Origin: UBA1672 sp050633325
GTDB taxonomy: Bacteria; Pseudomonadota; Alphaproteobacteria; Micavibrionales; Micavibrionaceae
Reading direction: 5' to 3'
Length of the DNA stretch: 64,000 bases
Assembly: GCA_050633325.1 (NCBI GenBank)
Contig: JBOEGH010000005.1
Span: 124,001-188,000 of the forward strand
Under the pieces are notes generated by a model. It searched no databases. It saw nothing but the letters and a program-made list of their open reading frames with translations, and was not told the DNA's origin. Every line of letters begins with the position of its first letter. The first letter of the stretch is position 1. The translations under genes were made by a program, and so were the position numbers. Of this stretch, positions 25,757 to 34,524 are shown in pieces.

Positions 25757-27257
25757 AATTTTCTGCAACAAACCTATCAAGAACCCTAACACCAAATCCT
25801 GTACCATATTTTGGTGTTATGTCTTTATCTGACTTAATCCATGCTGTACCTGCAATATCCATATGCGCCCAAGGTGTTCCCTCTTCCACAAAATGCCATA
25901 AGAAACCAGCAGCAGTACACGAGCCCGCCCAGCGACCTGATTTAGACATATTTTGTGTATCAGAGATAGTTCCCTCCATGTCCTTTTTCCACACCTCATC
26001 CAATGGCATACGCCACAGCTTTTCATCACTTGCCTTGCCTGCACGTTCCATTTGCTCCCACAGGGCGTCATCAGTAACAAACGTACCACAATACTCATGC
26101 CCCAAAGAAACCAACATGGCACCAGTCAAAGTCGCCAAATCAATTATCAAGCTAGGCTTATATATTTTTTGCACATATGATAACGCATCTGCCAGAACCA
26201 AACGACCTTCAGCATCCGTATTTAAAACCTCAATCGTTTTACCTGAATAAGAAGTAATAATATCTGCAGGGCGATATGCACGCGCAGAGGGCATATTTTC
26301 TACCAACCCGACAATTGCAACAACATTAACCTTCGCCTTGCGCAGAGCCAGAGACTTCATCAACCCGACAACTGCGGCCGAGCCACCCATATCCATTTTC
26401 ATATCTTCCATACCTGCACCGGGCTTAAGAGATATACCACCAGTATCAAAGGTCACCCCCTTACCCACAAACGCAAGAGGAGCATCAGTTGATGTTTTAT
26501 CACCATTCCAACGCATAACAACCATACGCGGCGGATTATCAGATCCCTGACCAACCGCGAGTATGGCCCCCATACCAAGTTTGCGCATTTTCTTATCGTC
26601 AAGAATTTCAATATCAACGCCCAAAGGCTTTAACTGTTCTTTTATACGCTTTGCATAACTATCGGGATAAAGAACATTTGGCGGCTCATTAACCAAATCA
26701 CGTGCCAAAAACACACCTTTATTCACACATTCTTGAACAGAGTACAAATCATTAGCCACACCACTATCAAACAACACAAAATGTGCACGAGACAATGTAA
26801 CTTTATCATCCTCTTCCTCAGGCTTTGAAGATTGATAAAGCTCAAATTTATAAGAACGCAAATAAAGTCCAACACCAATATGAGCAGTCAAAGCCCCACA
26901 ATTAGACATATCGTTATCAGCATAAAATTCTACGGTTTCTATCTTTTTACTCTCAAGGGCACAAAATAACTTACCGCCTAAATTCTCTGCCTCTGTCGGC
27001 GTTAAGTCTCCGCGCTTTCCACACCCAAGTAAAACCACATAATTATACGGAGAGCCTTCAGGCAACATCAAAATTTCAATTTGCCCCAACTTCCCTTTAA
27101 AGCTTTTGCTTTTTTCCAAAACATGGTCTACAAAACCTTTGAATTCATAATTTAGTGAACCAACAGAAGGGCTTGATTCCTTATCGTCATAAAAACAAAT
27201 AACAGCAGCTTCTGTGTTTTTATATGGGGCTTTTGAAAACGAGATATCTAATGTCAT
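25743..27257 (-). CDS. pepA: Leucyl aminopeptidase (M17 family)
   Basis: A cytoplasmic zinc/manganese aminopeptidase, hexameric in the family. From the ATG at 27257, with AGGA eight bases upstream, the protein has 504 residues. The C-terminal catalytic domain shows VGKGVTFDTGGISLKPG with the metal ligands, DMGGSAAVVG, and the signature NTDAEGRLVLADAL. GTAW near the end is also typical. It is followed by the overlapping aminomutase gene and holC, so the three form one operon. A 145-base divergent region separates it from lptF. Confidence 0.95.
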   Translation of the reverse strand: MTLDISFSKAPYKNTEAAVICFYDDKESSPSVGSLNYEFKGFVDHVLEKSKSFKGKLGQIEILMLPEGSPYNYVVLLGCGKRGDLTPTEAENLGGKLFCALESKKIETVEFYADNDMSNCGALTAHIGVGLYLRSYKFELYQSSKPEEEDDKVTLSRAHFVLFDSGVANDLYSVQECVNKGVFLARDLVNEPPNVLYPDSYAKRIKEQLKPLGVDIEILDDKKMRKLGMGAILAVGQGSDNPPRMVVMRWNGDKTSTDAPLAFVGKGVTFDTGGISLKPGAGMEDMKMDMGGSAAVVGLMKSLALRKAKVNVVAIVGLVENMPSARAYRPADIITSYSGKTIEVLNTDAEGRLVLADALSYVQKIYKPSLIIDLATLTGAMLVSLGHEYCGTFVTDDALWEQMERAGKASDEKLWRMPLDEVWKKDMEGTISDTQNMSKSGRWAGSCTAAGFLWHFVEEGTPWAHMDIAGTAWIKSDKDITPKYGTGFGVRVLDRFVAENYEQS

Positions 27258-27402
27258 TATATTTTCCTGATGCAAGAATAAATTGATGTCGCTTTAAGAC
27301 TGTATCATAGTATAATCTATCCGTCGTATCGTCAATTGCCACATACTGGCCTATAAACAACAATATGCTTAAATTAAAATAAACAATATAACTGCGCAAA
27401 AT

Positions 27403-28530
27403 ATGAAAATTTTTAATTCCTATTTATTAAAAAACCTCTTTATCGCAACAGCATTCATTGCGGTTATATTGGCGTTTGTAATATTTTTGACGCAATCACT
27501 TAGGTTTTTGGAAATAATAATAAATGCAGGCGCAGCAGGAAGTGCCTTTATTGTGTTAACCAGCCTTGCCCTACCCAGATTTTTTGAGGTGATATTACCT
27601 CTGTCAGTCATGGCTGCTACATTGTTTCTATATAATAAAATGACCATAGATTCGGAAATTACCGCTATACGCGCTACGGGTTACTCATCCTTTTTATTGG
27701 CAAAGCCGGCCATAATATTAGGGATTTCAATTACCGTGATTTTGTGGAGTATTACAATGTGGGTTGCTCCCCTTTCATTATCTAAAATGCACAGTATGAG
27801 ATATGAATTAAAATCAGAGTTCTCTACCTTGTTATTTAAAGAAGGAGTATTCAATCAAATAGGAAGTGGACTTACTGTTTACATCAAAGAACGTACAAAC
27901 GAAGGAGAGTTAGCCGGCTTAATGATCCATGATACACGTAACAAGTCAGAACCACCATCCACTGTACTGGCAAAAAGAGGAATGATTGTTATTGATAACA
28001 CTGGACAACAAGTTATTGTTTTCAACGGATCGCGCCAATCATACAACCCAGAAACGGGAATATTACAAAAACTAGATTTTGATAGATATACCATCGATCT
28101 TCCCGGTAACGGCCCTGCGCGTAAACGTTGGGCAGAACCTGATGAGAGGACAATCAACAAACTCCTCAACCCTGACTTAAGCAACAAGCGTGATTTAGAT
28201 AATTTACGCGAATTTTCAATTGAAATACACCGCAGATTCACCAGCCCTCTACTTGCCTTATCATTCCCTTTAGTGGCTTTGAGCATACTTTTACTAGGCC
28301 CAATAGACAGACGTGGTCAGGGAACACGTATTGGAATAGCCATAATTATCACCATGGTCATTCAAGGCTTATTTCTAACATCTTATAACCTTGCACGTAA
28401 CAACGATGCAGGACTCATATTAATGTACATATTAACCTTTACACCAATAATCATATCTACATTCCTATTAAGTGGCTTTAGTGAAGAAATCCGTCGAAAA
28501 ATTCTATATACAAAGCGGACAAAAACATAA
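27403..28530 (+). CDS. lptF: LPS export permease LptF
   Basis: The 375-residue inner-membrane permease of the LptB2FG transporter has the YjgP/YjgQ layout. Two or three N-terminal transmembrane segments (to about 120) are followed by a periplasmic jellyroll (about 135-255, with LLFKEGVFNQIGSGLTVYI) and three more helices near the C-terminus (FTSPLLALSFPLVALSILLL). Its stop overlaps the start of lptG by one base. No Shine-Dalgarno precedes the ATG, but a TATAAC box lies 11 bases upstream, so a very short or absent leader is possible. Confidence 0.94.
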   Translation: MKIFNSYLLKNLFIATAFIAVILAFVIFLTQSLRFLEIIINAGAAGSAFIVLTSLALPRFFEVILPLSVMAATLFLYNKMTIDSEITAIRATGYSSFLLAKPAIILGISITVILWSITMWVAPLSLSKMHSMRYELKSEFSTLLFKEGVFNQIGSGLTVYIKERTNEGELAGLMIHDTRNKSEPPSTVLAKRGMIVIDNTGQQVIVFNGSRQSYNPETGILQKLDFDRYTIDLPGNGPARKRWAEPDERTINKLLNPDLSNKRDLDNLREFSIEIHRRFTSPLLALSFPLVALSILLLGPIDRRGQGTRIGIAIIITMVIQGLFLTSYNLARNNDAGLILMYILTFTPIIISTFLLSGFSEEIRRKILYTKRTKT

Positions 28531-29681
28531 TGAAAATCACCAAAACAATTAGCACATATCTAGCAACAAGATATCTCACAAACCTGTTCATATTATTGGC
28601 CGCTTTACTGGCAGTAATATATCTTTTTGATACAGTTGAGCTGATAAGACGTGCAAGTAAACACGGCGACATACCAATAAGTTTAGTATTGCAAATGAGT
28701 ATATTTAAACTTCCCAAGGTTGGTCAAACACTGTTCCCCTTTGCCGTCCTATTCAGTGCAATGTTTACATTTTGGCAACTTACCCGTCGTTATGAACTGA
28801 TTGTTGTTCGCTCGTCTGGGTTTTCCGTGTGGCAATTCCTAATGCCAATCGCTGCAGTAGGCATTCTATTTGGCATCACACAAATGACTGTTATAAATCC
28901 CATAGGAGCAGTTCTGATAGGTAAATTCGAAGAAATGGAAAGAACATACCTAAAACGTCAAGAAAACCATATCGCCGTTTTTCAAGAGGGATTATGGCTA
29001 AAACAAGCAATCCTTATAGAGTCTGAAGAAGAGAGCACAGACGGCACACAAAAACAAAATTCAGAGTTAATAAGCGGATATATAGTATTACATGCGCAAA
29101 AAATTAAACAACCTGAATGGATATTGGAAAATGTAACCATTCTTTACTTTACAGACAACAATACATTTCTTCAGCGCATCGACTCAAAAACTGCAGAACT
29201 TCAAAAAAATATGTGGCACTTAAACAATGTCAAAATACACAAAGCACACAGTACACCAGCATCAGAAAGAATATATAAACTGCCTACCACACTAACCCGA
29301 CAAGATATAGAAGAGAGCTTCTCCTCACCGCAAAGTATGTCGTTTTGGAAACTACCCGCATATATAAAAACACTAGAACAAACCGGATTCGATGCAACCG
29401 CGCTTAAGGTATATTATCACAACCTTCTTTCACAACCACTAATGTTTTGCGCTATGATATTACTTGCTGCGGCTGTTTCTATGCGCCCTCCGCGCTCTAG
29501 AGGTACTTTGCCAATGGTGACCGCGGGTGTATTCATTGGTTTCATCGTATTCTTCTTATCCAGCTTTTTACAGGCCTTAGGATCATCTCAACAAATACCT
29601 GTTATTCTGGCGGCATGGTCACCTGCTCTAATATCATTTTTACTGGGGCTGTCTGTCATGATGAATTTGGAAGACGGCTAA
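28530..29681 (+). CDS. lptG: LPS export permease LptG
   Basis: The 383-residue partner of LptF. It has the same architecture: N-terminal helices (about 13-120), a periplasmic beta domain (about 140-265, with EGLWLKQAILIESEE) and three C-terminal helices (QPLMFCAMILLAAAVSMRPP onwards). The RRYELIVVRSSGFSVWQFL segment is the coupling region to LptB and is well conserved. It overlaps lptF by one base. No clear terminator is visible in the 145 bases before mlaA. Confidence 0.94.
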   Translation: MKITKTISTYLATRYLTNLFILLAALLAVIYLFDTVELIRRASKHGDIPISLVLQMSIFKLPKVGQTLFPFAVLFSAMFTFWQLTRRYELIVVRSSGFSVWQFLMPIAAVGILFGITQMTVINPIGAVLIGKFEEMERTYLKRQENHIAVFQEGLWLKQAILIESEEESTDGTQKQNSELISGYIVLHAQKIKQPEWILENVTILYFTDNNTFLQRIDSKTAELQKNMWHLNNVKIHKAHSTPASERIYKLPTTLTRQDIEESFSSPQSMSFWKLPAYIKTLEQTGFDATALKVYYHNLLSQPLMFCAMILLAAAVSMRPPRSRGTLPMVTAGVFIGFIVFFLSSFLQALGSSQQIPVILAAWSPALISFLLGLSVMMNLEDG

Positions 29682-29826
29682 AGCCAACTAAAACATGCAC
29701 AACTTTTTAATTGTTTTAAAAATTAACCAATTGATAATCAACACATGATATCTACAATATAAGTACTATTTCTGCGTTACAATTATTCACCTCAAAAACA
29801 GACAATATAGATAACAGGACTATGCG

Positions 29827-30630
29827 ATGAAAATTACTATTAACACAGAAAACGAGAAGTCTAAGAAGCCTTCTTTTTATGCACGTATGTCTTTAATTGC
29901 ATTATCCACTCTGGCCGTTTCTTCATGTGCTAATCTTAAAGGGAACGAGATACATGAATCAGGCGTTACCATCTACGATCCCATGGAAGAACAAAACAGA
30001 AAGGTTATGGCCTTTAACATGGCCGTTGATAAGGCTGTCATAAATCCAATCGTAGAAGGATACAGAACAATTACTCCACGCCCTGCACGCAGTGGTATAA
30101 GAAACTTTTTACGCAACTTAAGAAGCCCTATAACACTTGCTAATCAATTGTTACAAGGTGATCTGGAGGGCGCGCGTGATGTTTTACTACGTGTGGCTAT
30201 AAACTCATCCGTTGGTGTTGGTGGTTTATTCGATGTTGCCGGATATGAAGGAATAGAATACGAACCTGAAGATTTTGGCCAGACTCTAGCCGTTTGGGGC
30301 GTAGATCATGGTCCATATATGGTTGTCCCAATAATCGGACCATCATCTATGAGAGATTATGGCGGATATTTTGCGGACACAATTGCAGACCCACTACGTT
30401 GGCACCTTTTTAACACAAACCAAGAATTACTTTATTCAGGTAAATATGCCGCTGATTATCTTGACCTAAGAGAATCTTTAAAAGATAAACTAGATGACTT
30501 AGAAAGTAATTCAATAGATTACTATGCAGCAATCAGAAGCATCTATTACCAACATAGAAAGTCTTTGATTCTTGATGGTAAGGGCGTGGCAGTTAACGAA
30601 ATACCTGCAATACCCTATTATGAAGACTAA
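29827..30630 (+). CDS. mlaA: Outer-membrane lipoprotein MlaA (VacJ)
   Basis: The 267-residue protein begins with a lipoprotein signal whose modified cysteine is probably C34 (VSSC). The MlaA core follows: YDPMEEQNRKVMAFNMAVD, then RSGIRNFLRNLRSPITLANQ, LQGDLEGA and FGQTLAVWGVDHGPYMVVPI and GP.S.RD. MlaA removes mislocalised phospholipids from the outer leaflet and hands them to MlaC. It is followed by mlaC 80 bases downstream. The membrane components MlaD, MlaE and MlaF are not in this window. Confidence 0.95.
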   Translation: MKITINTENEKSKKPSFYARMSLIALSTLAVSSCANLKGNEIHESGVTIYDPMEEQNRKVMAFNMAVDKAVINPIVEGYRTITPRPARSGIRNFLRNLRSPITLANQLLQGDLEGARDVLLRVAINSSVGVGGLFDVAGYEGIEYEPEDFGQTLAVWGVDHGPYMVVPIIGPSSMRDYGGYFADTIADPLRWHLFNTNQELLYSGKYAADYLDLRESLKDKLDDLESNSIDYYAAIRSIYYQHRKSLILDGKGVAVNEIPAIPYYED

Positions 30631-30661
30631 TAAACAAACTCATTTGAAACAAAAACCAATA

Positions 30662-30682
30662 ATGTCTATAATTTATAGACAT
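30662..30682. repeat. Inverted repeat between mlaA and mlaC
   Basis: ATGTCTATA (30662-30670) and TATAGACAT (30674-30682) are perfect nine-base arms around a three-base spacer, about 30 bases before the mlaC start. The symmetry and AT content fit an operator or an RNA hairpin between the two genes; there is no T-run. Confidence 0.5.
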
Positions 30683-30710
30683 ACATAATAACTGCTTAAA
30701 GGAGAGGCTT

Positions 30711-31376
30711 GTGATAAGTCATAAAACTATTCTATTTGTTGGCGTCACTATCGCTTTATCGGCCTCCACATCTGCATTTGCGTTTCAAGGTAACCCTTCC
30801 CTATCCACCGGCAAACATACAAGTAATCTGGTTTTCGTGGGAACAAAAACCAATAAGGAAGGGTCGATTGAATTTGTGTCAAAGCTGGCACAAAGTGGAA
30901 TTAGTATCCTTGAAAATAAAGACATATCAAAGGAAAAACGTGAAGAAAATTTTCGTAAACTTCTTCATGACAACTTCGATATGAAAACAATTGCCAGATT
31001 TTCATTAGGACGTTATTGGAAAGTTAGTTCAAAGGCAGAGAAAAAAGAATATCTCAAGCTTTTTGAGGATATGATTATTAGCGTCTACTCAAAAAGGTTT
31101 AGTGAGTATAACGGTCAAAACGTAGTAGTTGGAAAAGCAATGGCCAATGGTGATCACGATACACTTGTTTCCTCATCTATCGTTCCCAAAAGCGGGCCAA
31201 AAATTGATGTAGACTGGCGCGTAAGAAAGAAGAAAAACGGTAAATTCAAAGTAATTGATATCATCGTTGAAGGTGTAAGTATGTCACTTACACAACGATC
31301 TGACTTTGCGTCCGTTATACAACGCGGTGGTGGCAAGGTAGAAGTACTTCTAGAGCACTTGCGCAAGAAATCTTAA
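30711..31376 (+). CDS. mlaC: Phospholipid-binding periplasmic protein MlaC
   Basis: The 221-residue protein has a signal peptide (residues 1 to about 24, ending SAFA) and the Tol-Tol-Ttg2 fold: LLHDNFDMKTIARFSLGRYWK, then FEDMIISVYSKRFSEYNGQ and DVDWRVRKKKNGKFKVIDIIVEGVSM (given here in part by family comparison). MlaC shuttles phospholipids between MlaA and the inner-membrane MlaFEDB complex. The start is a GTG with AAGGAG about nine bases upstream. It lies directly after mlaA and converges with the DotA-like operon. Confidence 0.93.
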   Translation: MISHKTILFVGVTIALSASTSAFAFQGNPSLSTGKHTSNLVFVGTKTNKEGSIEFVSKLAQSGISILENKDISKEKREENFRKLLHDNFDMKTIARFSLGRYWKVSSKAEKKEYLKLFEDMIISVYSKRFSEYNGQNVVVGKAMANGDHDTLVSSSIVPKSGPKIDVDWRVRKKKNGKFKVIDIIVEGVSMSLTQRSDFASVIQRGGGKVEVLLEHLRKKS

Positions 31377-31471
31377 GCAAAAACATCAAAAATCATTCTC
31401 CAAGGATTTTTAACTAACTGTATATCAATACGGTTGGATTCTATATGTCTCAAATACCGTTATATAGGTTA

Positions 31472-34400
31472 TCACCTTGGAGAAGAGCCAAATGCCATAT
31501 CCTTCAGCAACTGATCTTGAACAGCATTAGAATCCATACCCTTCATACGCGCAATAGAGGTCGTGATCTGCGCATTTGTCATTTGCGTTGCTCTGTACAT
31601 CTTGCTTGAAAGCTCACCTGCAGGATCACCAGAAGTCTCATGGAACGTACTAACCGTAACACCCATCCAACGCATTATGTTATTTGGTATTTGATCAATC
31701 AATTTAAAGCACGACAAACCAATCATATAGACAATAATCACATAAATAACCGTATAGAATAATTCATCAATAGGTGATCTCCAATAATCAAGGCCATCTT
31801 TACCCGCACGCAAAACCGAAGTAGGAGAGGCTGAATCAAAAGAAGCGGAATCAAATATAATTTGCTGCATATCAAAACCAGTAGCAGTAAGAGTTACCAT
31901 ATGAAACAACTCATGCAACATGGCCACCAATGCCGAAAATATCGAAATACTTGCCAACAGGCCGACAATAATAAATGTAGGACGTAAGAATATCTCAAAA
32001 ATTAAGAAATAACCATTTGTTGCCCAAGGCCCGGGAAGTCCTTCACCATCAATTTTTATATGCGCTACTGCCCACAGCGGCATCGCTACCACGGCTTCGA
32101 ATATACTCTTTACCCAACCAGCAAATGCGAAGAAAAAGTAGATAAACGGCATAAACGGTAATACGTAATAAAGCATAAAGCCGATCGACAGTGTTAATAA
32201 GCTCATCTGAATAAGGAAATCACCTGCTGTACTTGCCAATGGACCAAAAAAGTCATCAGACAGTATTCTACCCGCAACTTCTCCGGCAGCACCCTTAATC
32301 AAGTTATCTATTGACGCATCCACAATCCCCTTACCGGCAGAGCTTAGCATAGCAAGAGGATGTACACCCTCATTTTCAAGAATATTCAATATACCATCAG
32401 TACCAAAAGCAGCATTAATGAAGTCAACGATAACATTCTTTGATGATCGCGTATGAACTGTTTCTTGCACATGTGATGTACGCCAGAAATTATAATCATT
32501 ATACAATGCAGCAGCTATATATTGATCACCGGGGCGCGATAAAGAAGCCAACTGTCCGTTTTGCAAACGTGGGTTAAATCTATCTGCATAAGAAACATTA
32601 GTATCATTCATCCTATGCTCTTCGGCAACTATCTCCATAACCATAGGATATTTAAACGGTCTGGGCACATTCTTAACAGCGCCCGTGACTATACCATTTA
32701 GCTCAGCAATTTTATTATACCATAACGCCGCACCGGCCCACCCTCTTTCGCGAACGCTTGTTGGCATAAGTAAATTAGATTCATACCCTGATGTGTCATA
32801 TGCGGTACGAATTCTATTATATACCGTATCAGTACCAATAACACTGTACGTTCCCCAATCATAAAATCTATCATTAAGAAATAACTGACTGGTAGAGTTA
32901 AATAACTCTATATTAGCCCTAGCAGCCGCGGCAGTCACCCACCCAGTATTAGAGGTAAAATCAAACTGACCAGTAACATTATATGGTACATCAACGCATC
33001 CAGGATCATGATCATATGGCAATATGGCCTGCGCCATACACAAGACAGTTTCATCGGCCATACTATTGTTATAAAAGAACTCATATATTTCCCAAAGATA
33101 TTCATCTTGAATACCAATATCTTCAATAACATAATCATCTAAAGACGTTATTTCGAAGTGAAGTTCTCCACACGTAGGTTGAACAAAGCCCCATTCTTCA
33201 TCATACGCATCAGGCTTATTATTAGGCTGTAACGCCCCATCAGCCGGGGCTCCTATAACACCAGATGGGTTAGAAGGCATACCAGGAGGATTACGGTGAC
33301 CAAAACGTAAAATTACATCTTTATATCTGGAAAAGACTACAGCATCGGAGAAGTTCGGCACAACATTATACGGAAGATAGTCATTAGTAGTCCCCCCCAT
33401 AGCAGCGGCTCCACCAGGCTCCGTTGAACCATTATGTAATAATACAGGTGTAGTATCACTACTGTGAGATCTAACAAAATATGGATATACATCTATTCCG
33501 TTAATAATTTTTTCTGCAACCATACACATTCTTACAACATGCATAAATTGAGTTAACCCGCCAATTTCAGGTAATGACGGCTCCGCTAACAGGCTTTGCG
33601 ACTGCCCAAGAAACTCACTTGTGCTACCGACGGCATTATCATTAAACTGAAGCCATACATTAGTCGCCATATTTGATCCAAACTTAGCAACTGAGAAAAC
33701 AATAAGCTGAGCAACGTTAATACCAGCATTATTGTCCGAAACGCTGATAGGTGCCAAAAGAGCAAAGAAAACGATAAGGCGAGGTATAAACCAAGCGCGA
33801 TTAAAACGCTGACCGAATGGAGTACCTGATGTCACCGTTTCACCAATAATGGCAACAACAAAATATATAATAATCACACCGGAAATCATTGCAATTCCCA
33901 TAGTGTAGAAATGAAACATCGTATGAAGAGCAACGTGCATAGGTAATGGGTAAGCAGTCGGAGAGGGAACTACATTACCCCGTATATCAATACAATTAAT
34001 GAGTAAGTCAGAAATACATGAATCGTAAAAACCAACTGCACTTCCGGTTCCTGATCCTTGCATCATACCAAAAACGTTGTCCAACACCATAAAGGCTATG
34101 TCTTGGTCTGAGTTATGACCAACAGGTGTATTCAGGAATATACTAGACCACGGGCCTGCAAAAACCGGACTTGCCAATACAGAAAAACACAACAAAACCA
34201 CTTGTAAGACAACTAAGGCCAGTCCAATTAAAATTATAAAATATATTATAATCTTATCTATGTTCTTACGTTCAAAAACCAGATTGTTACCTGCTTCTGC
34301 GATTACATGGCGTAACCCAAACCGACCGTAATTATCATGTTTTAAATATGCATGACCGGCTGGTAATAATCCAATATTGTAATACACAACAGCAACAAGG

Positions 34401-34501
34401 CTAGCAAGGAAAGCAAACCCAGAGCTGAGCAAACCCCTTACCCTAGGCATTATACCTGGTAATATCGTGTATTTAAAAAAATCGTTCCGTGTTATTGCCA
34501 T
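31472..34501 (-). CDS. DotA/TraY-family membrane protein, copy 1
   Basis: 1009 residues. A cytoplasmic-looking start and two hydrophobic segments lead to a signal-like SPVFA at about 111-115. A further helix with GTPFGQRFN, a large polar middle region (about 250-690) and a C-terminal membrane block follow. The C-terminal signature runs YYVLPFMPFIYFFFAFAGW, MPLWAVAHIKIDGEG and NGYFLIFEIFLRP. This block matches the DotA/TraY family of polytopic proteins of Dot/Icm and IncI conjugation systems. It ends FKLIDQIPNNIMRWMG plus a polar tail. It is the last gene of the three-copy operon, 23 bases after copy 2. Confidence 0.82.
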   Translation of the reverse strand: MAITRNDFFKYTILPGIMPRVRGLLSSGFAFLASLVAVVYYNIGLLPAGHAYLKHDNYGRFGLRHVIAEAGNNLVFERKNIDKIIIYFIILIGLALVVLQVVLLCFSVLASPVFAGPWSSIFLNTPVGHNSDQDIAFMVLDNVFGMMQGSGTGSAVGFYDSCISDLLINCIDIRGNVVPSPTAYPLPMHVALHTMFHFYTMGIAMISGVIIIYFVVAIIGETVTSGTPFGQRFNRAWFIPRLIVFFALLAPISVSDNNAGINVAQLIVFSVAKFGSNMATNVWLQFNDNAVGSTSEFLGQSQSLLAEPSLPEIGGLTQFMHVVRMCMVAEKIINGIDVYPYFVRSHSSDTTPVLLHNGSTEPGGAAAMGGTTNDYLPYNVVPNFSDAVVFSRYKDVILRFGHRNPPGMPSNPSGVIGAPADGALQPNNKPDAYDEEWGFVQPTCGELHFEITSLDDYVIEDIGIQDEYLWEIYEFFYNNSMADETVLCMAQAILPYDHDPGCVDVPYNVTGQFDFTSNTGWVTAAAARANIELFNSTSQLFLNDRFYDWGTYSVIGTDTVYNRIRTAYDTSGYESNLLMPTSVRERGWAGAALWYNKIAELNGIVTGAVKNVPRPFKYPMVMEIVAEEHRMNDTNVSYADRFNPRLQNGQLASLSRPGDQYIAAALYNDYNFWRTSHVQETVHTRSSKNVIVDFINAAFGTDGILNILENEGVHPLAMLSSAGKGIVDASIDNLIKGAAGEVAGRILSDDFFGPLASTAGDFLIQMSLLTLSIGFMLYYVLPFMPFIYFFFAFAGWVKSIFEAVVAMPLWAVAHIKIDGEGLPGPWATNGYFLIFEIFLRPTFIIVGLLASISIFSALVAMLHELFHMVTLTATGFDMQQIIFDSASFDSASPTSVLRAGKDGLDYWRSPIDELFYTVIYVIIVYMIGLSCFKLIDQIPNNIMRWMGVTVSTFHETSGDPAGELSSKMYRATQMTNAQITTSIARMKGMDSNAVQDQLLKDMAFGSSPR

Positions 34502-34524
34502 GTACTCATATCTTAATAATAAAG

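Noticed and set aside
31397..31483. TCTCCAAGG and CCTTGGAGA nine-base inverted arms 70 bases apart after mlaC
   Set aside because: The long spacer and the second arm inside coding sequence make a functional hairpin doubtful; it may be chance.
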